A stretch of DNA of 64,000 nt from Mesorhizobium australicum WSM2073 (GTDB lineage: Bacteria; Pseudomonadota; Alphaproteobacteria; Rhizobiales; Rhizobiaceae). The stretch lies in assembly GCF_000230995.2 (NCBI RefSeq), contig NC_019973.1, positions 620,001 through 684,000 of the forward strand, read 5' to 3'. The position numbers were made by a program, and so were the translations under genes. The notes beneath the pieces were generated by a model. It did not search any database, was not told where the DNA came from, and saw only the letters and a list, made by a program, of their open reading frames with translations. Positions 24,605-34,210 of this stretch are shown here, in pieces. The stretch's first letter is position 1. Every line of letters begins with the position of its first letter.

Positions 24605-25636
24605 CTAGATGTTCTCGGGCAGGTAGATGTCGAACGGCAGGAAGGTCTGGCCGGGTGCGTTGGCCGCGCCCGTCTCGATGGCATGCGCCATGAGGCCGAG
24701 CAGTTCGCGGCACAAGGCAGCCAGCGGCGTGGAGATCACCATGGTCAGCACCCCGTCCGCCAGGGCGGACCGCGAGACCGCCGATATCTCGTTGCAGACG
24801 ACCGCCGGCATCTCGGCGGGCCTGGCCTGCCGCAGCGCCGCGACCGCGCCTTCCATGCCGCCGCCCGCGACGTAGCAGCCGACGAGGTCCGGGTGGCGGC
24901 CGAGCAGGTCGAGCAGCGTGTCCTGCGTGATTTGGTTGGCCTCGAGATTGACCAGCGTTTCCAGCAAGGTGAAGTCCGGCGCCTGCTCGCGGAAGAATGA
25001 GCGGAAGCCGATCTCGCGCAGTTCATGGCCGTGGAAGCGGTGGCTGCCGACGAAGAGCGCGACCTTGCCCGGCCGCTTCGCCGCCTTGGAGATCATCCAG
25101 GCCGCGGTGCGGCCGACCTTGCGGTTGTCAAGGCCGACATAGCCCTCGCGAATGCCGGCCGCGAAGTCGGACAGCAGGGAAAAGACCGGCAATCCCTTGG
25201 CCTTCATCTCCTCGACGGTGACCGTCAGCGCCGGATGATCGGGCCCGACCAGGGCGACCGCCCTGCATTTGGCCGCCAGCTTGCGCGTGCGCTCGACGAT
25301 TTCATCCGGCGTCAGCGAACTGGCGAAGTCGATGATGGCGACGCCGCGGAAGCGCTGCGATTGCGACACCGCGAGTTCGAGCTGCCGCGCGAACTCCGTG
25401 TAGAAGACGTCGTTGCCTCTCAAAAGCAGGAAGCCCAGCCGGTATTCCGGCAGCTCGTGGCGCATCCTCTGCTTGATCAGGCCGGCGGCATGATAGCCGA
25501 TCTCGGTCGCGGTCTCGTAGACGCGGCGCGCCGTTTCCTCGCGCACCGGCAAGCGATTGTTGAGCACGCGGTCCACCGTGGCGACACTGACGCCGGAGAC
25601 GCGCGCCAGATCAGTGATGGTCGGCCGTTTCGCCAT
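24605..25636 (-). CDS. LacI-family transcriptional regulator
   Basis: The 343-residue regulator has the LacI helix-turn-helix (ITDLARVSGVSVATVDRVLN, residues 6-25) and a periplasmic-binding-protein-like ligand domain. It is divergent from the oxygenase genes 135 bp away, whose expression it probably controls in response to a sugar or polyol. The ATG at 25636 opens MAKRPTITDLARVSG, and longer readings lack homology. Ligand unknown; an inositol derivative would fit the neighbourhood. Confidence 0.9.
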   Translation of the reverse strand: MAKRPTITDLARVSGVSVATVDRVLNNRLPVREETARRVYETATEIGYHAAGLIKQRMRHELPEYRLGFLLLRGNDVFYTEFARQLELAVSQSQRFRGVAIIDFASSLTPDEIVERTRKLAAKCRAVALVGPDHPALTVTVEEMKAKGLPVFSLLSDFAAGIREGYVGLDNRKVGRTAAWMISKAAKRPGKVALFVGSHRFHGHELREIGFRSFFREQAPDFTLLETLVNLEANQITQDTLLDLLGRHPDLVGCYVAGGGMEGAVAALRQARPAEMPAVVCNEISAVSRSALADGVLTMVISTPLAALCRELLGLMAHAIETGAANAPGQTFLPFDIYLPENI

Positions 25637-25687
25637 GATCGTCCCCGCTCGATTGCCTGATATCGATACCTTACTTTGATAGGAAAT

Positions 25688-25700
25688 GATAGAAACTATC
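25688..25700. promoter_or_regulatory. Candidate LacI-regulator operator
   Basis: GATAG-AAA-CTATC is a perfect 5-bp-arm palindrome in the divergent region. A second GATAG (25678) and a second CTATC (25716) flank it symmetrically, giving nested repeats. It is suitable for control of both the LacI gene and the oxygenase operon. Confidence 0.45.
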
Positions 25701-25771
25701 TTTGTGATGTTGAGTCTATCATGGCGCGGCGTTATTTCTGGGTATCGAGCCCGTTGCCTTGGGAGGCAATC

Positions 25772-26863
25772 ATGACCGCAGCGCCGTCCCGGCGTGACTA
25801 CAGCCTGATCGGCCGCGACGCCCGGCTTGCCGTCGAGAACGGCCTGTCGGCCGCCGAGTGGTATCACACCGACATTCCCCGCAAGCAGATGAAGGAGCTG
25901 ATGCAGCGCTCCGATGGCCCGGCGATCCGCGACACCGCGATCTGGCTGGCCGCCCTCATCGTCAGCGGCGCCGGCGGTGCCTGGTTCTGGGGCAGCTGGT
26001 GGTGCGTGCCGTTCTTCTTCGTCTATGGCGTGCTCTACGGCTCGTCGACCGATTCACGCTGGCACGAATGCGGCCATGGAACCGCGTTTCGCACGCAGTG
26101 GATGAATGACGCGGTCTATCAGATCGCCTGCTTCATGATCATGCGCAACCCGGTGACCTGGCGCTGGAGCCACACGCGCCATCACACCGACACCATCATC
26201 GTCGGCCGCGATCCCGAGATCTCGGTGATGCGGCCGCCGGACCTGGCGCGCCTCGTCCTCGGTTTTGTCGGCGTGCTCGACGCCTGGCACGCGATGTCGG
26301 ACATGCTGCGCAACGCCGCAGGCAACATCAGCGCTGCGGAAAAAACCTTCATTCCCGAACAGGAGCAGCCCAAGGCGATCCATATTGCCCGCATCTGGAC
26401 GGCGATCTATGCAGCGACTATCGCGCTGGCACTCTATACCGGGTCGTTCCTGCCTTTGATGCTGGTCGGCCTGCCCCGGCTCTACGGCGCCTGGCATCAT
26501 GTGATGGTCGGCCTGCTGCAGCATGGCGGCCTTGCCGACAACGTCACCGATCATCGGCTGAACAGCCGTACCGTCTACATGAACCCGATCAGCCGCTTCA
26601 TCTACTGGAACATGAATTACCATGTCGAGCATCACATGTTCCCGATGGTGCCCTACCATGCGCTGCCCAGGCTGCACGCGCTGATCAAGCACGATTTGCC
26701 GGCGCCGACGCCCTCGATCCTGGCCGGTTACCGCGAGATGATCCCGGCCTTCCGCCGCCAGCTGCGCAACGAGGATTATTTCCTCAAGCGCGAGCTGCCG
26801 CCGACCGCCAGGCCGTACCGCGAGGAATTCCACAACGACATCGTCGCCGCGGCGGCGGAATGA
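25772..26863 (+). CDS. MocD-like membrane oxygenase of the fatty acid desaturase superfamily
   Basis: The 363-residue protein carries the three histidine boxes of membrane di-iron oxygenases: HECGHGT (about residue 98), HTRHH (about residue 135) and HVEHH (about residue 287), with hydrophobic helices between. The next two genes encode a Rieske ferredoxin and a ferredoxin reductase, so electrons reach it by a dedicated chain. The same trio is the rhizopine genes mocDEF, where it demethylates 3-O-methyl-scyllo-inosamine. Hydrocarbon or fatty acid oxidation is the alternative. GGGAGG five bases before the ATG sets the start. Confidence 0.85.
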   Translation: MTAAPSRRDYSLIGRDARLAVENGLSAAEWYHTDIPRKQMKELMQRSDGPAIRDTAIWLAALIVSGAGGAWFWGSWWCVPFFFVYGVLYGSSTDSRWHECGHGTAFRTQWMNDAVYQIACFMIMRNPVTWRWSHTRHHTDTIIVGRDPEISVMRPPDLARLVLGFVGVLDAWHAMSDMLRNAAGNISAAEKTFIPEQEQPKAIHIARIWTAIYAATIALALYTGSFLPLMLVGLPRLYGAWHHVMVGLLQHGGLADNVTDHRLNSRTVYMNPISRFIYWNMNYHVEHHMFPMVPYHALPRLHALIKHDLPAPTPSILAGYREMIPAFRRQLRNEDYFLKRELPPTARPYREEFHNDIVAAAAE

Positions 26864-26890
26864 CATCCGACAACTCCAGGGGAGGACTGA

Positions 26891-27205
26891 ATGAGCGATT
26901 GGGTCGAGGCCTGTGCCGCCGGTGACATCGACGAAGAAGATGTGATGCGCTTCGATCATGGCGGGCGTACCTTCGCCATCTATCGCAGCCCTGACGACGA
27001 TTATTTCGCCACCGACGGACTTTGCACGCATGAGAAGGTGCATCTCGCCGACGGGCTGGTGATGGACGACATCATCGAATGCCCCAAGCACAATGGCCGC
27101 TTCAACTACAAGACGGGCGCGGCCAGGGGCGCGCCGGTCTGCGTCAACCTAAGGACCTATCCGGTCAAGGTCGACGCCGGCAAAGTGCTGGTTCAGATCG
27201 GGTAA
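26891..27205 (+). CDS. Rieske [2Fe-2S] ferredoxin, MocE type
   Basis: The 104-residue protein binds a Rieske cluster through CTH (about residue 43) and CPKH (about residue 62), the C-x-H and C-x2-H pairs of the family. It would carry electrons from the following reductase to the oxygenase. GGGGAGG precedes the ATG by seven bases, and the gene follows the oxygenase by 27 bp. The first motif continues as EKVHL, a normal MocE variant. Confidence 0.92.
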   Translation: MSDWVEACAAGDIDEEDVMRFDHGGRTFAIYRSPDDDYFATDGLCTHEKVHLADGLVMDDIIECPKHNGRFNYKTGAARGAPVCVNLRTYPVKVDAGKVLVQIG

Positions 27206-27210
27206 AGGGC

Positions 27211-28440
27211 ATGACGCCGGGAATGGTGATCATCGGGGCCGGCGAATGCGGCGGACGGGCAGCACTGACGCTGCGCGATCTCGGCTATGACGGGCCGGTG
27301 ACGCTGGTCGGCGACGAGCCGCATCTGCCCTATGAGAGGCCACCTCTGTCCAAGGAGGCGATGGCCAGCGACGCGCCTGCAATCAAGGCGATTGCCAGCG
27401 ACGAAATCCTGGCGGGAAAAGCGATCCGGCATATCCATTCCGTTCAGGCGATCGCGATCGATCGCGCGGCGCACACGGTGCGCCTGTCCGACGGCTCGGT
27501 GCTGCCCTACGACAAGCTGCTGCTGGCCACTGGCTCGACCCCACGCAAGCTGCCGATGCCTGGCCTTGGCGGGCGCTGCGTCTATCTCAGGACCTTCGCC
27601 GATGCGCTGGCCATCCGCGCTCATCTCAGCGCCGGCAATCGCATCGCCGTCATCGGCGGCGGCTTCATCGGCCTCGAGCTTGCCGCGGCGGCGCGCAAGC
27701 TCGGCGCAGATGTCACCGTCATCGAGGCGCAGTCGCGCATCCTGATGCGCGGCGTTCCGGCCGAGATCGCCGAAATCATCCATGACGCGCATGTCGCCGA
27801 GGGTGTCGACGTGATCTGCGGGGAAGGCATCTCCGCCGTCGCCGACGACGGCGAGGAGGTGCGGGTGACGCTTGCCGGCGGGCGCGAGATCATTGCCGAC
27901 CTCGCCGTGATCGGCATCGGCGCCGTGCCGGTGACCGGGCTGGCGGCGGAGGCCGGCCTGGCCATCGAAAACGGCATCGCGGTCGACGCAGAACTGCGCA
28001 GCAGCGATCCCGACATCTTCGCCGCCGGCGACTGCTGCTCGTTCCCGCTTGCCATCTATGGCGGCCGCCGCGTGCGGCTGGAAGCCTGGCGCAACGCGCA
28101 GGAACAGGGCGCACTGGCGGCCAGGAACATGCTGGGCGCCGGCGAGCCGCATGCCGCGGTGCCGTGGTTCTGGTCGGATCAGTATGGCCTGTCCCTGCAG
28201 ATCGCGGGATTATCCGACGAAGGCCGTAGCACCGTGCGCCGCGATCTCGGTGACGGCGCCTTCATCCTCTTTCATCTGGCCGAAGACGGCAGGCTGGTGG
28301 CGGCCAGCGGCATCGGCCCGGGCAATGCGGTGGCGCGCGACATCAGGCTGGCCGAGATGCTGATCGCGAAGCGGGCAAAACCGTCGGCGGACGCGCTGGG
28401 ATCGCCTGAAGTCAAGCTGAAGGCGTTGCTGGCGGCATAG
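27211..28440 (+). CDS. FAD-dependent ferredoxin reductase, MocF/rubredoxin-reductase type
   Basis: The 409-residue flavoprotein has an FAD-binding VIIGAGECGGRAAL at the N-terminus and an NAD(P)-binding IAVIGGGFIGLELAAAARKLG segment near residue 146. The second FAD motif DIFAAGDCCSFP lies near residue 268, and a C-terminal dimerisation domain follows. It transfers electrons from NAD(P)H to the MocE-like ferredoxin encoded 5 bp upstream. The operon oxygenase-ferredoxin-reductase is complete. Confidence 0.92.
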   Translation: MTPGMVIIGAGECGGRAALTLRDLGYDGPVTLVGDEPHLPYERPPLSKEAMASDAPAIKAIASDEILAGKAIRHIHSVQAIAIDRAAHTVRLSDGSVLPYDKLLLATGSTPRKLPMPGLGGRCVYLRTFADALAIRAHLSAGNRIAVIGGGFIGLELAAAARKLGADVTVIEAQSRILMRGVPAEIAEIIHDAHVAEGVDVICGEGISAVADDGEEVRVTLAGGREIIADLAVIGIGAVPVTGLAAEAGLAIENGIAVDAELRSSDPDIFAAGDCCSFPLAIYGGRRVRLEAWRNAQEQGALAARNMLGAGEPHAAVPWFWSDQYGLSLQIAGLSDEGRSTVRRDLGDGAFILFHLAEDGRLVAASGIGPGNAVARDIRLAEMLIAKRAKPSADALGSPEVKLKALLAA

Positions 28441-28463
28441 GGGTCGTGCACCTTGTGGATGTC

Positions 28464-28691
28464 GGCGCCGCCCCTCATCTGCCTGCCGGCATCTTCTCCC
28501 CGTGGAACGGGGAGAAGGGGGCTATGGCAACCTCGCCGCAATTCATGCACCGATTGGCGAAATCATTGATAACAGCGTCTTTTTCTCCGTCACTATACGG
28601 GGAGTTGAGAAGTGGTCCGCGCAGCGGACGAAAAGCCAATTGCTTGGCTTTTCGAACGACGAACGTCCGGCAGGACAATGAGGGGCGGCGC
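28464..28691. repeat. Mosaic palindromic intergenic element (copy 1)
   Basis: Outer inverted arms GGCGCCGCCCCTCAT and ATGAGGGGCGGCGC bracket about 200 bp. Inside are TCTCCCCGT/ACGGGGAGA hairpins, a GTCCG-CGGAC hairpin and a perfect AAAAGCCAA-TTGC-TTGGCTTTT stem (28631-28652). The same arm and CCGTCACTATACGGGGAG module recur near 50.5 kb. It fills most of the 287-bp gap after the reductase gene; I see no gene in it. Confidence 0.75.
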
Positions 28692-28727
28692 GGCTTTGGC
28701 AATCAACGTCAGCGCGCCGGGTCCGCC

Positions 28728-29687
28728 CTAGAAAAGCGCCTTCAGCTCCGGCAATTTGTCGTTGACCAGCCAGCCGTAATAATTCTCTTCCGGCAGCTTC
28801 TCCGGCTCGCCGGTGGCGCGGCGTTTTTCGTTTTCCGCCTTCAGCGCATAGGCGCGCTGTTCCGGATTGCCGACATTGTAGAGCGTGGCGGTCAGGCCCG
28901 GATTGCCCGAAATGTCGAAGCCGGCGATGCTCTTATAGGCGTCGATCGACTTCCTGATCGTCGCGGCGACGTAAGGAAGCGTCAGGTCCGGATCCATGAT
29001 GGTCTTGTAGACCGAATTGGGATCGGAGACGTCGAGCTTCGGCAAGCCCGACACCTTGTGCACGAGATCGCTCATCTGCAGGGCGGTCAGCGGGTTGAGC
29101 TGGCCGAGGCCGAAGGTCTGGCCGGCATAATAGGGCTGGAAGAAGGTGGCGCCGAACCGGTTGTCGGGGAAATCCTCGCCGCCGACGGTCTTGCCGCGAA
29201 ACGAGCGGTTCCAAACCTGTTCGCGGCATTCCCACAGATCGTAGCTGTCCGAAATCGCGGCGCACTTCCTGAATTCCGGCCGCTGCACGAAATCGCTGAT
29301 GTCCTCGCCATCATAGGCGAAGGAGAGCTTGCTCGAGAGGTAGGAGATCGCCTTGACATAATAGGTCTGCAGCCGGTCATAGGCGTCGACATTGTAGGTG
29401 TGCTCGCCGACGATGGCGCCGACGATGTGCGTCGGGTCGATGCCATAGGCGCTTGCCGCCTTCTTGATCTTGCCGCGCAGGTCGGCGTCGTTCTGCAGCA
29501 AGGCATAGACCTTGCGATACTTCGCCTGGAAGCTGGTGTTGGTCGCCTGGGTGCGGCGACTGGAGGCGCCGGGAATGTCAGGCTGCTCGGCATTGCGGTT
29601 TCCCGGCGGCACCAATGTCGCCGCGTCGGCGGCGAACAGCGTCGCCGCCAGCGTCAAGCCGAGAATGACCAGGATGAGTTTTTTCAT
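28728..29687 (-). CDS. DUF1402 family exported protein
   Basis: The 319-residue protein has a signal peptide (about residues 1-22, ending AADA) and matches the DUF1402 family known from rhizobia. Conserved-looking features are DPTHIVGAIVGEHTYNVDAYD (start near residue 88, 20 quoted at most) and GQTFGLGQLNPLTALQMSD near residue 190. The Glu in GEH followed by a GLGQLNPLTAL stretch recalls lysozyme-like or transglycosylase folds, but that is only a suggestion. Periplasmic location is likely. It stands alone downstream of hslU on the same strand. Confidence 0.8.
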   Translation of the reverse strand: MKKLILVILGLTLAATLFAADAATLVPPGNRNAEQPDIPGASSRRTQATNTSFQAKYRKVYALLQNDADLRGKIKKAASAYGIDPTHIVGAIVGEHTYNVDAYDRLQTYYVKAISYLSSKLSFAYDGEDISDFVQRPEFRKCAAISDSYDLWECREQVWNRSFRGKTVGGEDFPDNRFGATFFQPYYAGQTFGLGQLNPLTALQMSDLVHKVSGLPKLDVSDPNSVYKTIMDPDLTLPYVAATIRKSIDAYKSIAGFDISGNPGLTATLYNVGNPEQRAYALKAENEKRRATGEPEKLPEENYYGWLVNDKLPELKALF

Positions 29688-29772
29688 GCGCCGCCGCCTA
29701 GAGAATTGCCGCGCAAACTAGGTAAAGCACCTGGTCGAGTCGAGAGCGCCTCTTCATCCGGCGAGACGAAAG

Positions 29773-29798
29773 GTGGCCAGATGATACCATCTGGCCAC
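29773..29798 (-). terminator. Terminator hairpin downstream of hslU
   Basis: Perfect 11-bp arms GTGGCCAGATG and CATCTGGCCAC with a four-base loop lie 60 bp after the hslU stop. On the minus strand a short CTTTCGTCT follows. It is the likely end of the hslV-hslU transcript. Confidence 0.6.
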
Positions 29799-29857
29799 AC
29801 ATGGCTCCTGCCGGAGTTGTTACTCGATGCCGCGCCGGACCGCTCCGGCGTCTTCGT

Positions 29858-31168
29858 TCAGAGGATGAACCGCGACAGATCGGTGTTTCTGGAGAGGTCT
29901 CCGACATGCTTCTGGACATAGGCGGCGTCGATGGTGACGGCCGTGCCGTTGCGGTCGGGCGCATCATAGGAGATCTCGTCCAGCACCCGCTCCATCACCG
30001 TCTGCAGCCGCCGCGCGCCAATATTCTCGATGCTGGCATTGAGGTCGACGGCGACGCCGGCCAGCGAATCGATGGCGTCGTCGGTGAAGGTCAGCTCGAC
30101 GCCCTCGGTTTTCATCAGCGCGATATACTGCTTGATCAGGCTGGCCTCGGTCTCGGTCAGGATGCGGACGAAATCGTCCTTCTCCAGCGCACGCAGTTCG
30201 ACGCGGATCGGCAGGCGGCCCTGCAATTCCGGCAACAGGTCCGACGGCTTCGAGACGTGAAACGCGCCCGAAGCGATGAACAGGATGTGGTCCGTCTTCA
30301 ACGGCCCGTATTTGGTCGCCACCGTGGTGCCCTCGACCAGCGGCAGCAGGTCGCGCTGCACGCCTTCGCGCGACGGGCCGCCCGAAATGTCCGACCTGGC
30401 GGCAATCTTGTCGATCTCGTCGAGGAAGACGATGCCGTCATTTTCCGCTGCGTCCAGAGCCCGGCGCACCACCTCGTCCTGGTCGAGCAACTTGTCGGAC
30501 TCGTCGCTGACCAGCAGGTCGTAGGACTCCTTCACCGTCGTCTTGCGCAGCTTGGTCTTCTTGCCGCCCATTGCCTTCGACAGCATGTCGTTGATGTTGA
30601 GCACGCCGATATTGGCGCCCGGCATGCCGGGAATTTCGAAGCCGGGCATGCCGCCATTGCCGGTGTCGGCCACCTCGATTTCGATTTCCTTGTCGTCGAG
30701 TTCGCCGTCGCGCAGCTTCTTGCGGAAACTATCGCGCGTCGCCGGGCTCGCCGTCTTGCCGACCAACGCTTCCAGCACGCGTTCCTCGGCGTTGACGTGG
30801 GCGCGTGCCTTCACGTCCTCGCGCATCTTTTCGCGCACCAGCCCGATGGCGATTTCGACCAGATCGCGGATGATCTGCTCGACGTCGCGACCGACATAGC
30901 CGACTTCGGTGAACTTGGTCGCTTCGACCTTGACGAAAGGCGCGCCGGCCAGCCGGGCCAGGCGGCGCGAGATCTCGGTCTTGCCGACGCCGGTCGGGCC
31001 GATCATCAGGATGTTCTTCGGCATCACCTCTTCGCGCATCTGGCCTTCGAGCTGCTGGCGGCGCCAGCGGTTGCGCAAGGCAATGGCCACGGCGCGCTTG
31101 GCGTCCTTCTGGCCGATGATGAAGCGGTCGAGTTCCGAAACGATTTCGCGGGGAGAAAATGTGCTCAT
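29858..31168 (-). CDS. hslU: ATP-dependent protease ATPase subunit HslU
   Basis: HslU is the AAA+ unfoldase of the HslUV protease. The 436-residue protein has Walker [16 protein letters not shown] (about residue 59), the pore loop GYVGRD (about residue 90), Walker [12 protein letters not shown] (about residue 250) and the C-terminal LSRFIL tail that activates HslV. I use the ATG at 31168; a GTG five codons upstream overlaps the preceding gene. Two small genes separate it from hslV. Confidence 0.97.
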   Translation of the reverse strand: MSTFSPREIVSELDRFIIGQKDAKRAVAIALRNRWRRQQLEGQMREEVMPKNILMIGPTGVGKTEISRRLARLAGAPFVKVEATKFTEVGYVGRDVEQIIRDLVEIAIGLVREKMREDVKARAHVNAEERVLEALVGKTASPATRDSFRKKLRDGELDDKEIEIEVADTGNGGMPGFEIPGMPGANIGVLNINDMLSKAMGGKKTKLRKTTVKESYDLLVSDESDKLLDQDEVVRRALDAAENDGIVFLDEIDKIAARSDISGGPSREGVQRDLLPLVEGTTVATKYGPLKTDHILFIASGAFHVSKPSDLLPELQGRLPIRVELRALEKDDFVRILTETEASLIKQYIALMKTEGVELTFTDDAIDSLAGVAVDLNASIENIGARRLQTVMERVLDEISYDAPDRNGTAVTIDAAYVQKHVGDLSRNTDLSRFIL

Positions 31169-31172
31169 ATCA

Positions 31173-31772
31173 CTAAATTCCACTTTGCCACTGCTTGATG
31201 GCCTCGAACGGATGCAGCAGCATGATCACGTTGAGTGTAAGATTGTCCCGGATAAGATAGCCGGTACCCAGTTCGAAGAGGATGGCGAGGCTGACGATCA
31301 CCCATATAGGTAGCCTTCGCGCCATCACAAATCCCAGCACCATGGCCAGTGTGTCGGACACCGAATTGATGATCGAGTCGCCGTAATAATCGAGCGAAAT
31401 GGTGCCGGCGCGGTAGCGCTCGATGATGAACGGGCTGTTTTCGAGGATTTCCCAGCCGCCCTCGACGAGGACGGCGAATGCCAGCCGCAAGCCGATCGGC
31501 GAGCGCGGGAACAGGAACCGGGCCAGCGCATAGAACAGGAAGCCGTGGATGATGTGCGAGAAAGTGTACCAGTCCGAAATGTGCTGGGAGTTCTCCGAAC
31601 TGTTCACCACGCCATGCCACAGCTTGACATAGCCGCAGGTGCAGATCGGCGGATGGCCCATCAGATAGAGCGTGAGAGCCTGGGCGACGAGCAGGCCGGC
31701 GACGATCAGCAGCCCCATCCGCCAGCTGTCCTCGTAGGCCGAAAGGCTCTTGTCCTCGCTGGATGTGACCAT
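31173..31772 (-). CDS. DUF2585 / UPF0314 membrane protein
   Basis: The 199-residue protein has several hydrophobic helices and the family landmarks [12 protein letters not shown] (about residue 43) and [16 protein letters not shown] (about residue 70). UPF0314 proteins of rhizobia are found next to hslU, as here. Function unknown. It lies 4 bp upstream of the hslU start, so the two are coupled. Confidence 0.85.
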   Translation of the reverse strand: MVTSSEDKSLSAYEDSWRMGLLIVAGLLVAQALTLYLMGHPPICTCGYVKLWHGVVNSSENSQHISDWYTFSHIIHGFLFYALARFLFPRSPIGLRLAFAVLVEGGWEILENSPFIIERYRAGTISLDYYGDSIINSVSDTLAMVLGFVMARRLPIWVIVSLAILFELGTGYLIRDNLTLNVIMLLHPFEAIKQWQSGI

Positions 31773-31780
31773 GCCCTGGA

Positions 31781-32296
31781 TTACCCCTCTTGCGCGTCTT
31801 CGGCATCGATCGCCATCAGCACGACGTCGCCATAGATCGACTGCCTGCGATCAATGGCCAGGAAACCCGCCTTTTCATAGGCGCGGATGGCCCTGAGATT
31901 GGCGGGGTCGGGATCGATGATGACACGCGGCACGCCTTCCTCGAACAGGTCTTCGACGAACTGACGCACGATGGCAGAGCCATGGCCGATGCCGATCAGT
32001 TCCGGCCGGCCGATCGAGACATCGATGCCCAACGTGCCGAACGGCTGATCGGCATAGGGATGGCCGTCTTCCATGTGCGGATCATAGCTCTGCAGATAGG
32101 CGATCGGCTTTCCGTCGAGCTCAACAATCAGCGGCTCGACGGAAATCGAGTCTATGTGATCGGCAATCTCCGCGATTTCCGTCTCGGGATCGTCCCACCA
32201 CTCCGCAACATGAGGCTCGGCGAGCCAGCCGGCGATCATCGGCAGGTCCTTTTTGGTCACCGGCCGAAAATCGTAGCTACTTTCTTGTTTGACCAT
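31781..32296 (-). CDS. GNAT-family N-acetyltransferase
   Basis: The 171-residue protein looks like the aminoglycoside 6'-acetyltransferase-like branch. It has [13 protein letters not shown] near residue 32, the acetyl-CoA loop [19 protein letters not shown] near residue 101, and [11 protein letters not shown] near residue 136. It lies between hslV and DUF2585-hslU on the same strand. Substrate unknown; housekeeping context argues against a dedicated resistance role. The ATG at 32296 follows GGAAAAGATC. Confidence 0.85.
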   Translation of the reverse strand: MVKQESSYDFRPVTKKDLPMIAGWLAEPHVAEWWDDPETEIAEIADHIDSISVEPLIVELDGKPIAYLQSYDPHMEDGHPYADQPFGTLGIDVSIGRPELIGIGHGSAIVRQFVEDLFEEGVPRVIIDPDPANLRAIRAYEKAGFLAIDRRQSIYGDVVLMAIDAEDAQEG

Positions 32297-32343
32297 GATC
32301 TTTTCCGAAAACCGGTTCCCACCTTGCGGGGTCATGGTCTGGT

Positions 32344-32895
32344 TCAGGCGGCATCGAGCGTTTCGACGACGAAATTGTTGTTGGTGTAGACGCAGATATC
32401 GGACGCGATCTGCATCGCCCTGCGGGCGATCTCCTCGGCATCCTTGTCCGTATCCATCAGCGCGCGTGCCGCGGCCAGCGCGTAATTGCCGCCCGAACCG
32501 ATGGCCATGACGCCATGTTCGGGTTCCAGCACATCGCCATTGCCGGTCAGCGCCAGCGAGACCGATTTGTCGGCGACCAGCATCATCGCCTCCAGCCGGC
32601 GCAGATAGCGATCGGTGCGCCAGTCCTTGGCGAGCTCGACGCAGGCGCGCGTCAGTTGGTCGGGATATTGTTCGAGCTTGGCTTCGAGGCGTTCCAGCAG
32701 CGTAAAGGCGTCGGCGGTAGCGCCCGCGAAACCGGCAATCACATTGCCGCCCTTGCCGATGCGGCGCACTTTGCGGGCATTGCCCTTCATGATGGTCTGG
32801 CCCAGGCTGACCTGGCCGTCGCCGGCGATCACCACCTTGTTGCCCTTGCGCACCGTCACGATGGTCGTGGCGTGCATGGTCAATTCATTGGACAT
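32344..32895 (-). CDS. hslV: ATP-dependent protease peptidase subunit HslV
   Basis: HslV is the threonine peptidase of HslUV. The catalytic pair sits at Thr10-Thr11 in [12 protein letters not shown], followed by [18 protein letters not shown] and a [14 protein letters not shown] segment. In E. coli the threonine directly follows Met1; here nine residues precede it, as in other rhizobial HslV, so maturation must remove a short propeptide. The gene heads the unit hslV-GNAT-DUF2585-hslU, divergent from hisB. Confidence 0.96.
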   Translation of the reverse strand: MSNELTMHATTIVTVRKGNKVVIAGDGQVSLGQTIMKGNARKVRRIGKGGNVIAGFAGATADAFTLLERLEAKLEQYPDQLTRACVELAKDWRTDRYLRRLEAMMLVADKSVSLALTGNGDVLEPEHGVMAIGSGGNYALAAARALMDTDKDAEEIARRAMQIASDICVYTNNNFVVETLDAA

Positions 32896-33128
32896 TTCTT
32901 GGCTCCGATTCGCACCATCCCTTCAAAAGGCGATTTGGCGCGGTACGAGTGACTTTGATCGGCCATATGTATGCACGGGGCCAATGATTGCAAACCGCTC
33001 GATAGCGGCCGGGATCGCAACTGGCAATCGCCGGATCATGCTGCTAGAAGGCTCTCGTTTTCAAGCCAGCGAGCGCTTGAGACCCGTGAACCGGTCACGA
33101 TCTGAACCACTGGCACAAGGATAGAGTG

Positions 33129-33728
33129 ATGGCGCCTCGTTCCGCCGATGCAAGCCGCAAGACTGGGGAAACCGATATCTCCGTGTCGATCCATGTCGAC
33201 GGCTCCGGCAAATCGGACATCGCCACCGGCGTCGGCTTCTTCGACCATATGCTGGACCAGCTTTCCCGCCATTCCCTGATCGACATGACAGTCAGGGCGA
33301 CGGGCGACCTGCATATAGACGACCACCACACGGTCGAGGACACCGGCATCGCGCTCGGGCAGGCCTTGACCAAGGCGCTGGGCGAGCGGCGCGGCATCAT
33401 GCGCTACGCCTCGATCGACCTTGCCATGGACGAGACGCTGACGCGCGCGGCGATCGACGTGTCGGGCCGCCCCTTCCTGGTCTGGAACGTGTCGTTCTCG
33501 TCGCCGAAGATCGGCACCTTCGACACCGAACTGGTGCGCGAATTCTTCCAGGCGCTGGCGCAGAACGCCGGCATCACGCTGCATGTCACCAACCATTATG
33601 GCGCCAACAACCATCATGTCGCCGAGACCTGCTTCAAGGCGGTGGCGCGCGCGCTGCGCGCCGCGCTCGAGCGCGATCCGCGCCAGCCTGACGCGGTTCC
33701 CTCCACCAAGGGTTCTTTGAAGGGATAG
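33129..33728 (+). CDS. hisB: Imidazoleglycerol-phosphate dehydratase HisB
   Basis: HisB catalyses the sixth step of histidine synthesis. The 199-residue protein has the duplicated metal motifs [24 protein letters not shown] (about residue 60) and [17 protein letters not shown] (about residue 158). It is monofunctional, without the phosphatase domain found in enterics. GTG and ATG are adjacent; I took the ATG after AAGGATAGA. It begins the histidine gene block. Confidence 0.96.
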   Translation: MAPRSADASRKTGETDISVSIHVDGSGKSDIATGVGFFDHMLDQLSRHSLIDMTVRATGDLHIDDHHTVEDTGIALGQALTKALGERRGIMRYASIDLAMDETLTRAAIDVSGRPFLVWNVSFSSPKIGTFDTELVREFFQALAQNAGITLHVTNHYGANNHHVAETCFKAVARALRAALERDPRQPDAVPSTKGSLKG

Positions 33729-33732
33729 CCTC

Positions 33733-34209
33733 ATGACCGCCTATGTCGTGATGGAGCCACCTGGCCGCAGCGAGAAAGTCGACACGACGACCTTAGTCCG
33801 CGACGGCTTCACCTGGCTCGGCCTGCTTGTGCCGCCGCTGTGGCTTGCCTGGCACCGGATGTGGGTCGAAGCGGCGCTCGCCTTTGTCGTCATGGGCGTG
33901 CTGTCGATGCTTGGCGAGAGACTTGGGCTCGGTGTGGCCGGCTCGCTTTTGTCGCTGCTCGTCTCGCTCTATGTCGGACTGGAAGGACAGGGCTTGCGCA
34001 TCGCGGCACTGCGCCGCCGCGGTTGGCATGAGTGGGGCGTCGTCGAGGCCGGCTGGCTCGCCGACGCCGACATGCGCTATGCCCTTGAGGTCGAAGGGCT
34101 TTCGGATGAAGCGGCACCCGCGCCGCGCATCGTCCCAGATGCCGCTTTGGCGCGCCCGGCACAGCCAGGCATGGCGCTGGGGCTGACCCACATTCCGGGA
34201 CGGCGCTGA
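33733..34209 (+). CDS. DUF2628 membrane protein in the his operon
   Basis: The 158-residue protein has a short soluble N-terminus and then two or three helices ([21 protein letters not shown] near residue 28, [19 protein letters not shown] near residue 70). [13 protein letters not shown] follows, which is typical of DUF2628. It lies 4 bp after hisB and 1 bp before hisH. Function unknown; presence between hisB and hisH recurs in rhizobia. Confidence 0.82.
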   Translation: MTAYVVMEPPGRSEKVDTTTLVRDGFTWLGLLVPPLWLAWHRMWVEAALAFVVMGVLSMLGERLGLGVAGSLLSLLVSLYVGLEGQGLRIAALRRRGWHEWGVVEAGWLADADMRYALEVEGLSDEAAPAPRIVPDAALARPAQPGMALGLTHIPGRR

Positions 34210-34210
34210 G

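Noticed and set aside
29801..31198. Plus-strand frame of 465 codons opposite hslU
   Set aside because: Shadow of hslU; no independent support.
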